This document shows positions 1 through 7,555 of a stretch of DNA of 14,448 nucleotides, in pieces (the stretch's first letter is position 1; each line of letters begins with the position of its first letter). This stretch comes from an uncultured bacterium (GTDB lineage: Bacteria > Patescibacteriota > Minisyncoccia > Phycocordibacterales > UBA9973), in assembly GCA_903825265.1 (NCBI GenBank), contig CAIJZW010000055.1, positions 1-14,448 on the forward strand. Direction: 5' to 3'. A program made the position numbers and the translations under genes. The notes under the pieces are model-generated. The model saw only the letters and a list, made by a program, of their open reading frames with translations. It did not search any database and had not been told where the DNA came from.

Positions 1-603
1 AAAAGAAGCAATTAGACCTAAAATAGCAGAAAATATAAAGTTTACTCCAATAGCTTTCCCTATTAAACCTAAAATTCCCCCTAGCAAAGCGAAAGCAAAT
101 AATCGTCCTATATGAAAAAATATAAATGGTCTTTTATTTATTTTGTTATCATCTTTCATCATTTTTGCTGATAAAGAAAAGATAAGACCTCCAACAATAG
201 CAAGACAACTAGATAAAGAAGCAATAACTCCAATAATGAAACTAACCACAGGAGTTACTTCTCCTCCTATTTCTAAATTTAAAATACCTGATTTTTGTAA
301 AATAAAAAATAAAATAATAAAAGTAAAACCAATAAGTATCGCCTTCCAAAGAACACTTAGATCTTCTTTTTCTTTATTTATTTTCTCAACAGAAAAAACA
401 TAATTACTGGGTTTTATTTTTTCATTTAAAATACTTATTATTTCTTCATTATTCTTATCACTTTCTGTCTCTATTTCTACAATTTCTTTTTTTAAATCTA
501 CCTTAGCACTAGAAATAAAATCTTGATCTTTCAAAATATCTTCAATTAAAATTTTACATGAAGCACAATGAGTATTAGATACGTGGAATGTATATTTTTT
601 CAT
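1..603 (-). CDS. HMA domain fused to a TauE/SafE (UreH/DsbD_2-like) membrane domain, partial
   Basis: 201 N-terminal residues are visible and the 3' end lies beyond the left edge. Residues 1-70 resemble a heavy-metal-associated (HMA) domain with the metal-binding Cys pair C13-A-S-C16, just as in the N-terminus of neighbouring CopA. After a charged linker come hydrophobic segments at about 84-103, 118-146, 160-182 and 187-201. The stretch HIGRLFAFALLGGILGLIG (about 164-182) and a small-residue/Cys segment GVIASLSSCLAIVGG (125-139) fit the TauE/SafE, UreH-like cytochrome-biogenesis membrane family (PF13386 type). It starts 19 bp after the copA stop, without a Shine-Dalgarno sequence, so it is very likely the third gene of the csoR-copA operon. 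By inference it receives, stores or moves copper at the membrane; the substrate is not shown by the sequence. Family assignment is fairly secure, function is not. Confidence 0.8.
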   Translation of the reverse strand, partial: MKKYTFHVSNTHCASCKILIEDILKDQDFISSAKVDLKKEIVEIETESDKNNEEIISILNEKIKPSNYVFSVEKINKEKEDLSVLWKAILIGFTFIILFFILQKSGILNLEIGGEVTPVVSFIIGVIASLSSCLAIVGGLIFSLSAKMMKDDNKINKRPFIFFHIGRLFAFALLGGILGLIGKAIGVNFIFSAILGLIASF

Positions 604-622
604 ATTATTTTTATTTTTATTA

Positions 623-2839
623 TTATAATTTTTTAGTTTTTAATCGAAGAGAATTTCCAATAACAGAAACACTTGAAAGAGCCATAGAGATACCTGCAAA
701 AATTGGATTAAGAATTATCCCCCATATAGGATATAAAATTCCTGCTGCTATTGGTATACCAATTATATTATAAATAAAAGCCCAAAAGAGATTTTGCTTA
801 ACAGTTCTTATTGTGGCCTTTGATAAATCAATAACCTTAGAAAGCTTATCTATATCTCCATGAAGAAGTACAATTCCAGCAGATTCTATTGCAATATCAG
901 AACCTGTAGCCATTGCAATCCCTACATCTGCCTGAACTAAAGCAGGAGCATCATTTATACCATCTCCAGCCATTGCTACAACATGACCATTATCTTGAAG
1001 TTCTTTTATTTTACTTGCTTTTTCACTCGGTAAAACTTCTGAAAAAATAATATCAATATTCACCTGCTTAGCAATATAAAGTGCTGATAAATGATTATCC
1101 CCTGTAAGCATCACAACTTTTATCCCTTTATTATGAAGTTTCGAAATCGATTCTAAGGCTGTATCTTTAATAGTATCACTAAGAGCAATTATCCCTACCT
1201 TTTTATTATTAACTTCTACAATAACAACAGTCTTTCCCTGTTCTTGCAATCTTTTAATATTTAAATCCTCATTGTTAATATCTGGTTTATGAATATAAAT
1301 ATTTTTATTATCAATAATTCCTCTTACTCCTACCCCTTCAAGAGAAATAAAATCCAGAACATTTGCAAATATAATATTTTCAGAAATTGCACTTTTTGCA
1401 ATAGACTTAGCTAAAGGATGTTCTGAAAGTTTTTCAACACTTCCTGCTAATCTTAAAATTTCATTCTTATTAAAAGATTCATCTAAAATAATAATATCTG
1501 TAACTTCTGGTTTACCTTTTGTAATTGTTCCTGTTTTATCAAGAACTATAGTATCTATCTTACTTAATAATTCTAGACTTTCAGCATTTCTAATAAGAAT
1601 TCCATATTCTGCCCCATTACCTATACCAACCATGATAGCTGTAGGAGTAGCAAGTCCAAGAGCACAAGGACAAGCAATAATCAAAACACCTACAAAAGAT
1701 AAAATACCATAAGGAATAGCGATAGATGATCCCAAAACAGGGATACCAACAAATAACCATATAAGTATTGAGACAAATGCTATTCCAAGAACAATAGGAA
1801 CAAAAATATTTGATATTCTATCAGACAGAGCCTGTATAGGAGCTTTCGAATTCTGAGCTTCTTCTACCATTTTTATTATTTGAGAAAGAACGGTATCTCT
1901 ACCTATTTTTGTTGCTACAAAACGAAAACTGCCTTGCTTATTTATTGTTGCGCCAATAACCATGTCTCCAATATTCTTATCTACAGGGATTGATTCACCT
2001 GTTATCATTCCCTCATCAATAGAAGTTTTACCTTCTAAGATAACTCCATCAACAGGAATTTTCATACCTGGTTTTACAATTATAACTTCATTAATCAAAA
2101 CTTCGTTTATAGGAATTTCAAATTCTTTTCCATCACGAATAACTATCGCTGTCTTTGCTTGAAGTTCTAATAACTTTTCTATGGCTTCACCTGTCTTTCT
2201 CTTAGAATGTGATTCAAGATATTTACCTAAAGTAACAAAACCAATAACAACAATTACTACGTCAAAATATTTATATTCTGGTAATTTCAAATAAATTTCA
2301 ATCTTTGGAAACAAAGTTATAATTGTACTATATAGATAAGCCGTAAGTGTACCTATTCCGATAAGTGTATCCATATTAGCAGTTTTATATTTAATGAATC
2401 TTATAATTCCATTAATAAAGTTACGTCCTATATAAAACAAAAAGATAGTAGAAAGTATCATTAAAAACAAATTAAGTACTTTCATTGGTATAAATACTTG
2501 TGGAATAAAATAAAAAATACGAGAAAATATATCCCATATCATAATAAGAAAAACGACAAGTGATATATAAAAAACAAACAATACTTTAATTTTTTCTTTT
2601 TTAAGTTCTTTATTTGAAGTCTTTTCATTAAAAACAGCCATAGAATACCCTAACTTTTCAACTTCTTTATTCATTTGATCTATACTAACCTTACCATCAT
2701 CAAAGATGATACTAGCTTTCTCTGTTGCATAATTCACATCAATACTTTTTACTCCATCTAGATTTAATATTTTTTTAGTAATAACAGTGGAGCAACTAGC
2801 ACAATGCATTCCTTTAATTTGTAAAATTTTGTTTATCAT
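623..2839 (-). CDS. copA: Cu(I)-exporting P1B-type ATPase CopA
   Basis: The 738-residue P-type ATPase exports Cu(I) from the cytoplasm at the expense of ATP. One N-terminal HMA domain carries GMHCASC (10-16). The actuator motif TGES is at 280-283, the membrane metal site CPC at 390-392, the phosphorylated aspartate in DKTGT at D434, an HP-type SEHPLA motif lies in the nucleotide domain, and the hinge GDGIND is at 625-630. The last membrane segments carry a YN pair (FIYNIIGIP) and a MALSSVS segment, which with CPC are the Cu(I)-class (P1B-1) signature. About eight membrane helices are evident. Length is normal for a one-HMA CopA. It follows csoR by 18 bp and precedes another HMA protein, so control by CsoR is expected. 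There is no Shine-Dalgarno sequence before the ATG; an AU-rich stretch stands there. Silver export is possible as a side activity. Confidence 0.96.
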   Translation of the reverse strand: MINKILQIKGMHCASCSTVITKKILNLDGVKSIDVNYATEKASIIFDDGKVSIDQMNKEVEKLGYSMAVFNEKTSNKELKKEKIKVLFVFYISLVVFLIMIWDIFSRIFYFIPQVFIPMKVLNLFLMILSTIFLFYIGRNFINGIIRFIKYKTANMDTLIGIGTLTAYLYSTIITLFPKIEIYLKLPEYKYFDVVIVVIGFVTLGKYLESHSKRKTGEAIEKLLELQAKTAIVIRDGKEFEIPINEVLINEVIIVKPGMKIPVDGVILEGKTSIDEGMITGESIPVDKNIGDMVIGATINKQGSFRFVATKIGRDTVLSQIIKMVEEAQNSKAPIQALSDRISNIFVPIVLGIAFVSILIWLFVGIPVLGSSIAIPYGILSFVGVLIIACPCALGLATPTAIMVGIGNGAEYGILIRNAESLELLSKIDTIVLDKTGTITKGKPEVTDIIILDESFNKNEILRLAGSVEKLSEHPLAKSIAKSAISENIIFANVLDFISLEGVGVRGIIDNKNIYIHKPDINNEDLNIKRLQEQGKTVVIVEVNNKKVGIIALSDTIKDTALESISKLHNKGIKVVMLTGDNHLSALYIAKQVNIDIIFSEVLPSEKASKIKELQDNGHVVAMAGDGINDAPALVQADVGIAMATGSDIAIESAGIVLLHGDIDKLSKVIDLSKATIRTVKQNLFWAFIYNIIGIPIAAGILYPIWGIILNPIFAGISMALSSVSVIGNSLRLKTKKL

Positions 2840-2857
2840 ATACTTTATAAATAAAGA

Positions 2858-3121
2858 TTATTTTCTCTTAAGTCCATAAACTTTTAATATTTCTCTTGTT
2901 GCTTTTTCTGTTTGCCCTCTTTGAATTTGATTCACTAAACAAGTACCAAGATGCCCTTCCATTAGAATATCTTCAACACCTGAAAGGGCTTGTTTAACAG
3001 CAGAGGTCTGAGTAATAATATCAATACAATATGTACCATTCTCTATCATTTCTTGAAGTCCTCTAACTTGACCTTCAATAATCTTAAGACGGCGAACTAG
3101 TTTCTGATTTTCTTTATTCAT
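2858..3121 (-). CDS. csoR: CsoR-family copper-sensing repressor
   Basis: The 87-residue all-helical repressor is of the CsoR/RcnR family (DUF156). The Cu(I) ligand set Cys-His-Cys is at C32, H57 and C61 (numbered from the start chosen here). The spacing of 25 and 4 residues equals that of characterised copper CsoR proteins, which favours copper over the nickel (RcnR) or formaldehyde (FrmR) branches. The basic N-terminal helix KLVRRLKIIEGQVRG is the family's DNA-contacting region. A longer frame with an ATG at 3142 exists, but that ATG lies inside the CsoR operator and upstream of the predicted transcription start. The ATG at 3121 (MNKENQ) is therefore chosen. It is the first gene of an operon with copA and the HMA membrane protein. 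By family knowledge, apo-CsoR binds the operator and Cu(I) releases it, making the operon copper-induced and autoregulated. Confidence 0.94.
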   Translation of the reverse strand: MNKENQKLVRRLKIIEGQVRGLQEMIENGTYCIDIITQTSAVKQALSGVEDILMEGHLGTCLVNQIQRGQTEKATREILKVYGLKRK

Positions 3122-3127
3122 AAGTAA

Positions 3128-3156
3128 ATTATATACCCCCATGGGGTATGAGTCAA
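3128..3156 (-). promoter_or_regulatory. Promoter of the csoR-copA operon
   Basis: On the minus strand the -35 box TTGACT (3156-3151) and the -10 box TATAAT (3133-3128) are separated by exactly 17 bp. Counting the last T of the -10 as -7 puts +1 at 3121, the A of the csoR ATG, so the transcript is predicted to be leaderless. The spacer is filled by the CsoR operator. This is the strongest sigma-70-type promoter match in the window. Confidence 0.85.
3133..3149. promoter_or_regulatory. CsoR operator (inverted repeat)
   Basis: ATACCCC (3133-3139) and GGGGTAT (3143-3149) form a perfect 7-bp inverted repeat around a 3-nt spacer CAT. The G/C-tract arms flanked by TA match the type of site bound by CsoR-family repressors, and it sits directly before csoR. 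It overlaps the first base of the -10 box and ends one base before the -35 element, so bound CsoR would block RNA polymerase. Confidence 0.85.
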
Positions 3157-3189
3157 GAATCTACTTCCCTAGTCCCTATTCTATTTTTT

Positions 3190-3198
3190 TGTTATAAT
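3190..3198 (+). promoter_or_regulatory. Extended -10 promoter of the AI-2E family gene
   Basis: TGTTATAAT is a TGn extended -10 with a perfect TATAAT at 3193-3198. No convincing -35 is seen, which is common for extended -10 promoters. Six bases separate it from the ATG at 3205, so the predicted start site is the A of that ATG (leaderless). It lies 34 bp from the divergent csoR -35 box. Confidence 0.75.
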
Positions 3199-3204
3199 AT
3201 TCTT

Positions 3205-4218
3205 ATGGAAAAATCTAAGATTGAAAAATACTTTTTATTTGGAATTTTGTTAACCGTTCTTGCTTTATCATTAATAATACTCTACCCTTTCTTAACTGTA
3301 TTCATATTAGCAGCAGCTTTTGCTGTCGTCCTTAAACCTATATATTTATGGATTAAAAATCATATAACAAAAAGTAATTCAAGTCTTGCTTCTATTATTA
3401 CAATAATAATTTTCTTATTTGTTTTATGTATCCCTATTTTCTTTGTAGGAACTACTATATTTAGTGAAGCTCAAAATGCTTATCATTCAATTGTTATAAA
3501 TGGCAATACAAATCTATTCATACAAAAAATAGATACTTCTATTAATAATTTAATGCCTGAAGGATTTACTTTTGATACACATAATAAAATTATTAGTATT
3601 ATTTCCCTTATAACAAGCAATATTGGAAGTTTTTTCACTTCTACTTTTAATACTATTGCAATGGCAATACTTATGGTTTTTACAATGTTTTATATATTAA
3701 AAGATGGAACAAAATGGAAAGACGAATTAATAAAATTTATACCTTTATCTGAAAAGAATATAAAAGAAATTCTCTCTAATTTAGAAAGTTCTATAAATAG
3801 AATAATAAGAGGATCTTTCTTTATCGCAATTGTTCAAGGAGTTCTCGCTTGGTTAGGATTTTTGATATTTGGAATTCCAAATCCTGCTCTATGGGGAGTT
3901 GTAGCTGGAATAGCTTCATTCATTCCAAATATTGGAACATCTATTATCTCTGTACCAGCAATGTTATTCTTATTCTTTACTGGGATGCAAGTACAAGCAT
4001 TAGGATTATTAATATGGTCTGTAATATTAGTAGGAACAATAGATAATATTCTTTCTCCTTATATTATATCTAAAGACACAGAATTACCTCCGATATTAAT
4101 ACTATTCTCAATACTAGGTGGAATATCTATAATGGGACCTATCGGGATACTCATAGGGCCACTTGTATTAAGTCTTCTTTATAGTTTAGTTTCAATATAT
4201 AGAAAAGAAACAAATTAA
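3205..4218 (+). CDS. AI-2E family (PF01594) membrane transporter/permease
   Basis: The 337-residue polytopic membrane protein has about eight hydrophobic segments. The first two lie at about residues 8-45, and a soluble stretch of about 75 residues follows the third. The family hallmark lies in the C-terminal half: FGIPNPALWGVVAGIASFIP, then NIG and small-residue helices, TIDNILSPYIIS, and a final GGISIMGPIGILIGPL segment. Members of this family include proposed autoinducer-2 exporters and Na+/H+ antiporters, and the substrate cannot be told from sequence. The frame is open upstream to an ATG at 3148, but that codon is inside the CsoR operator and upstream of the TATAAT; the ATG at 3205 (MEKSKIEKYF) is preferred. 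Its stop overlaps the stop of the convergent flavoprotein gene in the shared TTAA. Copper control is not implied: it has its own promoter outside the operator. Confidence 0.88.
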   Translation: MEKSKIEKYFLFGILLTVLALSLIILYPFLTVFILAAAFAVVLKPIYLWIKNHITKSNSSLASIITIIIFLFVLCIPIFFVGTTIFSEAQNAYHSIVINGNTNLFIQKIDTSINNLMPEGFTFDTHNKIISIISLITSNIGSFFTSTFNTIAMAILMVFTMFYILKDGTKWKDELIKFIPLSEKNIKEILSNLESSINRIIRGSFFIAIVQGVLAWLGFLIFGIPNPALWGVVAGIASFIPNIGTSIISVPAMLFLFFTGMQVQALGLLIWSVILVGTIDNILSPYIISKDTELPPILILFSILGGISIMGPIGILIGPLVLSLLYSLVSIYRKETN

Positions 4219-4233
4219 GCAGAAATACCTGCT
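4202..4233 (-). terminator. Weak candidate terminator at the end of the dnaX-flavoprotein unit
   Basis: On the minus strand AGCAG (4233-4229) and CTGCT (4222-4218) can form a 5-bp stem with a 6-nt loop, followed by a U-rich run (TAATTTGTTTCTTTTC). The stem includes the last codons of the flavoprotein gene. It is short, so the call is tentative. Confidence 0.3.
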
Positions 4234-5465
4234 ATATAACCAGTCGTCCAGCATATCTGAAGACTATATCCTCCTGAATTTCTGTTTATATCTATAAGAT
4301 CACCTGTAATAAATAAATTTTTATATAATTTTGAAGACATAGTTTTCATGTCTATTTCTTTCAATGAAACTCCACCATCTGCAACAACAGATCTCTCATA
4401 TCCCATCAAATGAGTAACACTGATAGGAAGTGCTTTAAGTAAACGAACAATCTTTTTCCTATCGTCTTTTGTTATACTATGAACTTTCATATTAAAATCT
4501 ATACTTAGATCTATTTCTTCAATAGCCTTCGCTGTCCCCTCAGGAGCGATATCTTTGAAAACAGTTCTTAATGTTTTATTCTTATTTGCATCAAAAGTTT
4601 TAATTATTGATTCCTCTAATTTACCTTCATTCGTATCTGGATATGCATCAATATAAGCTTTAACATCACCTTTTTCTAAAAGAAGAGCAATATTGCGAGA
4701 ACTATTCAAAATCAATGGCCCAGAAAGACCGAAGTGAGTAAAGAGTATTTTCCCAAGTTTTGAAAATTGTTTTTTACCTTCTAAAAAGAAAGTTATCTTC
4801 ATAAAAGAAAGAGACACTCCAGCTAAATTTTTAACCCAAGTATCACTTACAGCAAGAGGAACAATATTTGGAGTTGGATTTCTTACAGAATGACCCATGT
4901 TCTTAAGCCATTTGAAACCATCACCCGTTGAACCAGTTTCAGGATGAGACATTCCGCCAGTCGCAAGAATAAAAGATTTAGAATAAAACAAACCACTATC
5001 AGTTTCTACACTTTCTATTAAATTATTATTTGTATTTATTTTTTTAACAACACAATTACTCTTTATAGAAACATTGTTCTTTTTCAAATCCTTCAGAATA
5101 ACTTCGTAAACATCACTAGCCTTTTCTGTCACAGGAAAAACTCTATTCCTTGCTTGAGTAACAAGAGAAAGACCTCTTGATTCAAAATAATTAAAAGTAT
5201 CCTTAACTCCAAAAATAGAAAAAGGTGAATATAAAAAAGGAGCTCCATCTCCGTATATCTTTAAGAACTTATGTAAATCTGGTTCATTGTTTGTGATATT
5301 ACATCTTCCCCCGCCAGTAATTTTTAATTTTTCTCCAAGACTTTTATTCTTGTCTATTATGAGGACAGATTTACCACAAGATGAAGCAATAGAGCCCGCC
5401 ATCATTCCAGAAGCTCCACCACCTATAATTATCACATCCCAAATTTTGTTATTATTTTCCCTCAT
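4215..5465 (-). CDS. HI0933/BaiN-family FAD-dependent oxidoreductase
   Basis: The 416-residue flavoprotein starts with a Rossmann FAD-binding motif (GGGASG, 15-20) and an acidic end to the second strand (LIIDK). The family signature KLKITGGGRCNITN is at 46-59. ATGGMSHPETGSTGDGF (168-184) is the second FAD contact, and GDLIDINRNSGGYSLQ near the C-terminus is the final FAD-binding motif. This places it in the HI0933-like family (PF03486), whose members are annotated as BaiN-type or aminoacetone-oxidase-type enzymes; the physiological substrate is mostly unknown and I do not assign one. The start overlaps the last 14 bp of dnaX, so the two are co-transcribed and probably translationally coupled; no Shine-Dalgarno is present. 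The length matches the family norm of about 400 residues. Its 3' end overlaps the convergent permease gene by 4 bp. Confidence 0.9.
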   Translation of the reverse strand: MRENNNKIWDVIIIGGGASGMMAGSIASSCGKSVLIIDKNKSLGEKLKITGGGRCNITNNEPDLHKFLKIYGDGAPFLYSPFSIFGVKDTFNYFESRGLSLVTQARNRVFPVTEKASDVYEVILKDLKKNNVSIKSNCVVKKINTNNNLIESVETDSGLFYSKSFILATGGMSHPETGSTGDGFKWLKNMGHSVRNPTPNIVPLAVSDTWVKNLAGVSLSFMKITFFLEGKKQFSKLGKILFTHFGLSGPLILNSSRNIALLLEKGDVKAYIDAYPDTNEGKLEESIIKTFDANKNKTLRTVFKDIAPEGTAKAIEEIDLSIDFNMKVHSITKDDRKKIVRLLKALPISVTHLMGYERSVVADGGVSLKEIDMKTMSSKLYKNLFITGDLIDINRNSGGYSLQICWTTGYIAGISA

Positions 5466-6507
5466 TTAAAATTTTAACTAAAGCCATTTCAAGCGGTAGC
5501 TCACTAATAACAGCAGTGCGTATAGACTGATATGTATCAAGTAAAATCAAAAGAGTAAGAGAAGATATATAAGCTGGTTTAGAAGAGATTACATTTGAAA
5601 TATAATTCATATCAACCTCCCCAAACAAATTTAAAACATCATCTTTTGTTTTAGGTGCGTAACGAAGCATAAGAGCATATCTTAATTTTGAAATTATCAT
5701 TTTTAAATAAATAGACATATCTAGATTATCTTCACTCGCACGTTTAATACAAAGAAAACCTTTTTCTATTTCTTTAGAAGCAAGAGCATCCAGAAAACCA
5801 TTAACTAATAGAATATTAGGTGATCCGGTAACATCTTCTATCTCTTTTAGACTAATTTTCTTATCTTTAGAAAAAGAAATAACTTTCTGCAAAGTTCCAT
5901 ATGCATCACGAAATGCTCCATCAGCTAGAAGTGCAATAAGAGATGCTCCTCCTTCCTCTAAAGTGTACCCTTCTTTCTTTGCAACGTTTGTTATAGCAGT
6001 AATTAAAATACTATCTGTAGGCTTTTTAAAAGTAAAACTCTGACATCGAGACACAATAGTATCTGGAACTTTTTCAATCTCTGTTGTAGCTAAAATAAAA
6101 ATAACATGTTTAGGAGGTTCTTCTATTGTTTTCAAAAGTGCATTCCATGCATCTTTTGTAAACATATGAACTTCATCTAAAATATAAATTTTATATTTAG
6201 AATCAAATGGCATAGTCCCTACACTCTCACGAATACTACGAACATCATCTATACCACGATTTGAAGCAGCATCTAACTCGTATATGTCATTTTGAGATGT
6301 GCCAAGTTCTGAAGCTATTATACGAGCGATTGTTGTCTTTCCTGTTCCACGTGGACCACAAAGAAGATAAGCGTGGGCAACCTTACCTGTTTTAATACTA
6401 CCTGAAATAGCTTTAACTATATGATCTTGTCCTATAACTTCATCAAAATTCTCTGGGCGATACTTTCTATATAGTGCAATGTTTGAATCTTTAACATAGT
6501 CTTTCAT
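5452..6507 (-). CDS. dnaX: DNA polymerase III subunit gamma/tau (short DnaX)
   Basis: The 351-residue AAA+ clamp-loader ATPase loads the sliding clamp onto DNA. The N-terminal LYRKYRPENFDEVIGQ, Walker A GPRGTGKT (51-58), LDAASNRGIDDVR (78-90), Walker B DEVH (111-114), sensor 1 ATTE and the SRC arginine-finger motif (153-155) are all present, followed by the lid and collar domains. Two oddities: the zinc module with four cysteines that normally sits between Walker A and LDAASNRG is absent (only about 10 residues link them), and the protein ends after the collar, so there is no tau-specific C-terminal part and no frameshift site is needed. The open frame extends to a TTG at 6543, but that codon lies in the -35 box; the ATG at 6507 is chosen because a TATAAT sits 7 nt before it. 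It overlaps the following flavoprotein gene. The usual ybaB and recR partners are not adjacent. Confidence 0.93.
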   Translation of the reverse strand: MKDYVKDSNIALYRKYRPENFDEVIGQDHIVKAISGSIKTGKVAHAYLLCGPRGTGKTTIARIIASELGTSQNDIYELDAASNRGIDDVRSIRESVGTMPFDSKYKIYILDEVHMFTKDAWNALLKTIEEPPKHVIFILATTEIEKVPDTIVSRCQSFTFKKPTDSILITAITNVAKKEGYTLEEGGASLIALLADGAFRDAYGTLQKVISFSKDKKISLKEIEDVTGSPNILLVNGFLDALASKEIEKGFLCIKRASEDNLDMSIYLKMIISKLRYALMLRYAPKTKDDVLNLFGEVDMNYISNVISSKPAYISSLTLLILLDTYQSIRTAVISELPLEMALVKILNEGK

Positions 6508-6514
6508 AGTGTTT

Positions 6515-6543
6515 ATTATAACAACAAGTGGAAAGCAAAACAA
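6515..6543 (-). promoter_or_regulatory. Promoter of dnaX
   Basis: On the minus strand TTGTTT (6543-6538) and TATAAT (6520-6515) are 17 bp apart, and a TGT directly before the TATAAT makes it an extended -10. Seven bases separate the -10 from the dnaX ATG at 6507, predicting a leaderless or one-base-leader mRNA. It lies just after the dus stop, so dnaX can be transcribed independently of the upstream serS-ftsQ-dus unit. Confidence 0.75.
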
Positions 6544-6544
6544 A

Positions 6545-7555
6545 TTAATGATTTTTAAGAAATTCTTTGATAACTAATTCAACTTCTTCTGCAGAATTTG
6601 TATCCATAAGCTTCACACGAAGCTCTTTAGCTCCATCAAAACCATTTACATAAGCCTTGTAATGCTTTTTCATAATTGAAAAATTTTTTACTTTTCCTAA
6701 AAGCTTTTCATAAAGTTTTGTATGTTCAACAAGAACTTTTAATTTTTCTTTAATAGAGATTTCTTGGCTCCTCAAGGCCTTACCTCGGACTCCCTTGAGG
6801 AAAGGCCTTTTCCCGCCAAAAAACCAAGGGTTACCAAAAACAGCTCTACCTACCATCAACCCATCACAGCCAGTTTCTTTGGCAAGCTCTATTCCATGAT
6901 TCAAATCTTTAATATCACCATTCCCTATTATCTTAGTTCTTACTCCCATTTTATTTCTTATTTCCACAACTTCTTTAACATGTTCCCATCTAGCAGGAAC
7001 TAAAGACATTTCTTTGCGAGTTCTTGCATGAATTGTAAGAGCATCTAAATCTTGAGATAAAAGAAAAGGAATCCATTCATTAATCTGATTTTTATTATAG
7101 CCAATACGAGTTTTTACTGAGACTGAAATATTTTTCTTTTTGGAATCTTTTATACCATCTTTCACAGCTTGAATTATTTCCCCTGCTAATTTTTCATCTT
7201 TCATCATAGCAGCACCTGCCCCTTGTTTCTCTATTGATCTATCAGGACAGCCCATATTTATATCAATACCATCAAAACCAAGTAAAGCACATAATTTAGA
7301 TGCTTCTCGCATTTTAGATGGATTTGAAGAAAATAATTGAACAATAATAGGTCTTTCTTTGTTTGAAAACATCAAATCATATTTAAGAACTTTCCTACCT
7401 ACACTTGCAAGTCCATCAGCTGATACAAATTCAGTCCATGTTACATCGGGTTTACCATATTTTGCAAACATACGACGAAAAGCCGCGTCCGTCACATCGG
7501 CCATCGGCGCTAAACAAAAAAATGGTTTTGGTAATTTATCCCAGAATTTTTTCAT
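6545..7555 (-). CDS. dus: tRNA-dihydrouridine synthase (Dus family)
   Basis: The 336-residue FMN enzyme reduces uridine to dihydrouridine in the D-loop region of tRNAs using NAD(P)H. The TIM-barrel start CLAPMADVTDAAFRR (14-28) and the catalytic cysteine C103 in DINMGCPDRSIEKQGAGAA are present. KTRIGY, the IHARTRKEMS segment, GNGDI and the phosphate-binding VGRAVFGNPW (W244) follow, then the helical C-terminal domain. The family is clear; which subfamily and which uridine it modifies is not. Its ATG shares one base with the ftsQ stop (TAATG), so the two are translationally coupled. Residues about 251-263, right after the barrel, are encoded by a GC-rich palindromic patch (see the repeat entry) that looks inserted in frame. 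Downstream dnaX has its own promoter 38 bp before its start. Confidence 0.94.
   Translation of the reverse strand: MKKFWDKLPKPFFCLAPMADVTDAAFRRMFAKYGKPDVTWTEFVSADGLASVGRKVLKYDLMFSNKERPIIVQLFSSNPSKMREASKLCALLGFDGIDINMGCPDRSIEKQGAGAAMMKDEKLAGEIIQAVKDGIKDSKKKNISVSVKTRIGYNKNQINEWIPFLLSQDLDALTIHARTRKEMSLVPARWEHVKEVVEIRNKMGVRTKIIGNGDIKDLNHGIELAKETGCDGLMVGRAVFGNPWFFGGKRPFLKGVRGKALRSQEISIKEKLKVLVEHTKLYEKLLGKVKNFSIMKKHYKAYVNGFDGAKELRVKLMDTNSAEEVELVIKEFLKNH
6766..6807. repeat. GC-rich palindromic patch inside dus
   Basis: TCCTCAAGG (6769-6777) and CCTTGAGGA (6793-6801) form a perfect 9-bp inverted repeat around 15 nt. Two copies of the self-complementary AAGGCCTT-type octamer lie at 6774-6781 and 6802-6809. 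In 6766-6807, 26 of 42 bases are G or C, about twice the surroundings. It encodes a basic peptide (PFLKGVRGKALRS, residues 251-263) at the barrel/helical-domain junction of Dus. This is consistent with a small repeat element inserted in frame; other copies cannot be looked for in this window. Confidence 0.7.

Noticed and set aside
3122..3142. Longer csoR start (ATG at 3142, seven extra residues)
   Set aside because: This ATG is the centre of the CsoR operator and upstream of the predicted transcription start; the family's core begins after the ATG at 3121.
3148..3204. Longer start for the AI-2E gene (ATG at 3148)
   Set aside because: It overlaps the operator and the csoR -35, and lies upstream of the TATAAT at 3193-3198; the extra residues do not resemble the family.
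5452..5520. Programmed frameshift giving a longer tau form of dnaX
   Set aside because: No A-rich slippery heptamer with a downstream continuation was seen; the following frame is the start of the flavoprotein gene.
6508..6543. TTG start extending dnaX by 12 residues
   Set aside because: The TTG is part of the -35 box and the normal DnaX N-terminus begins shortly after the ATG at 6507.
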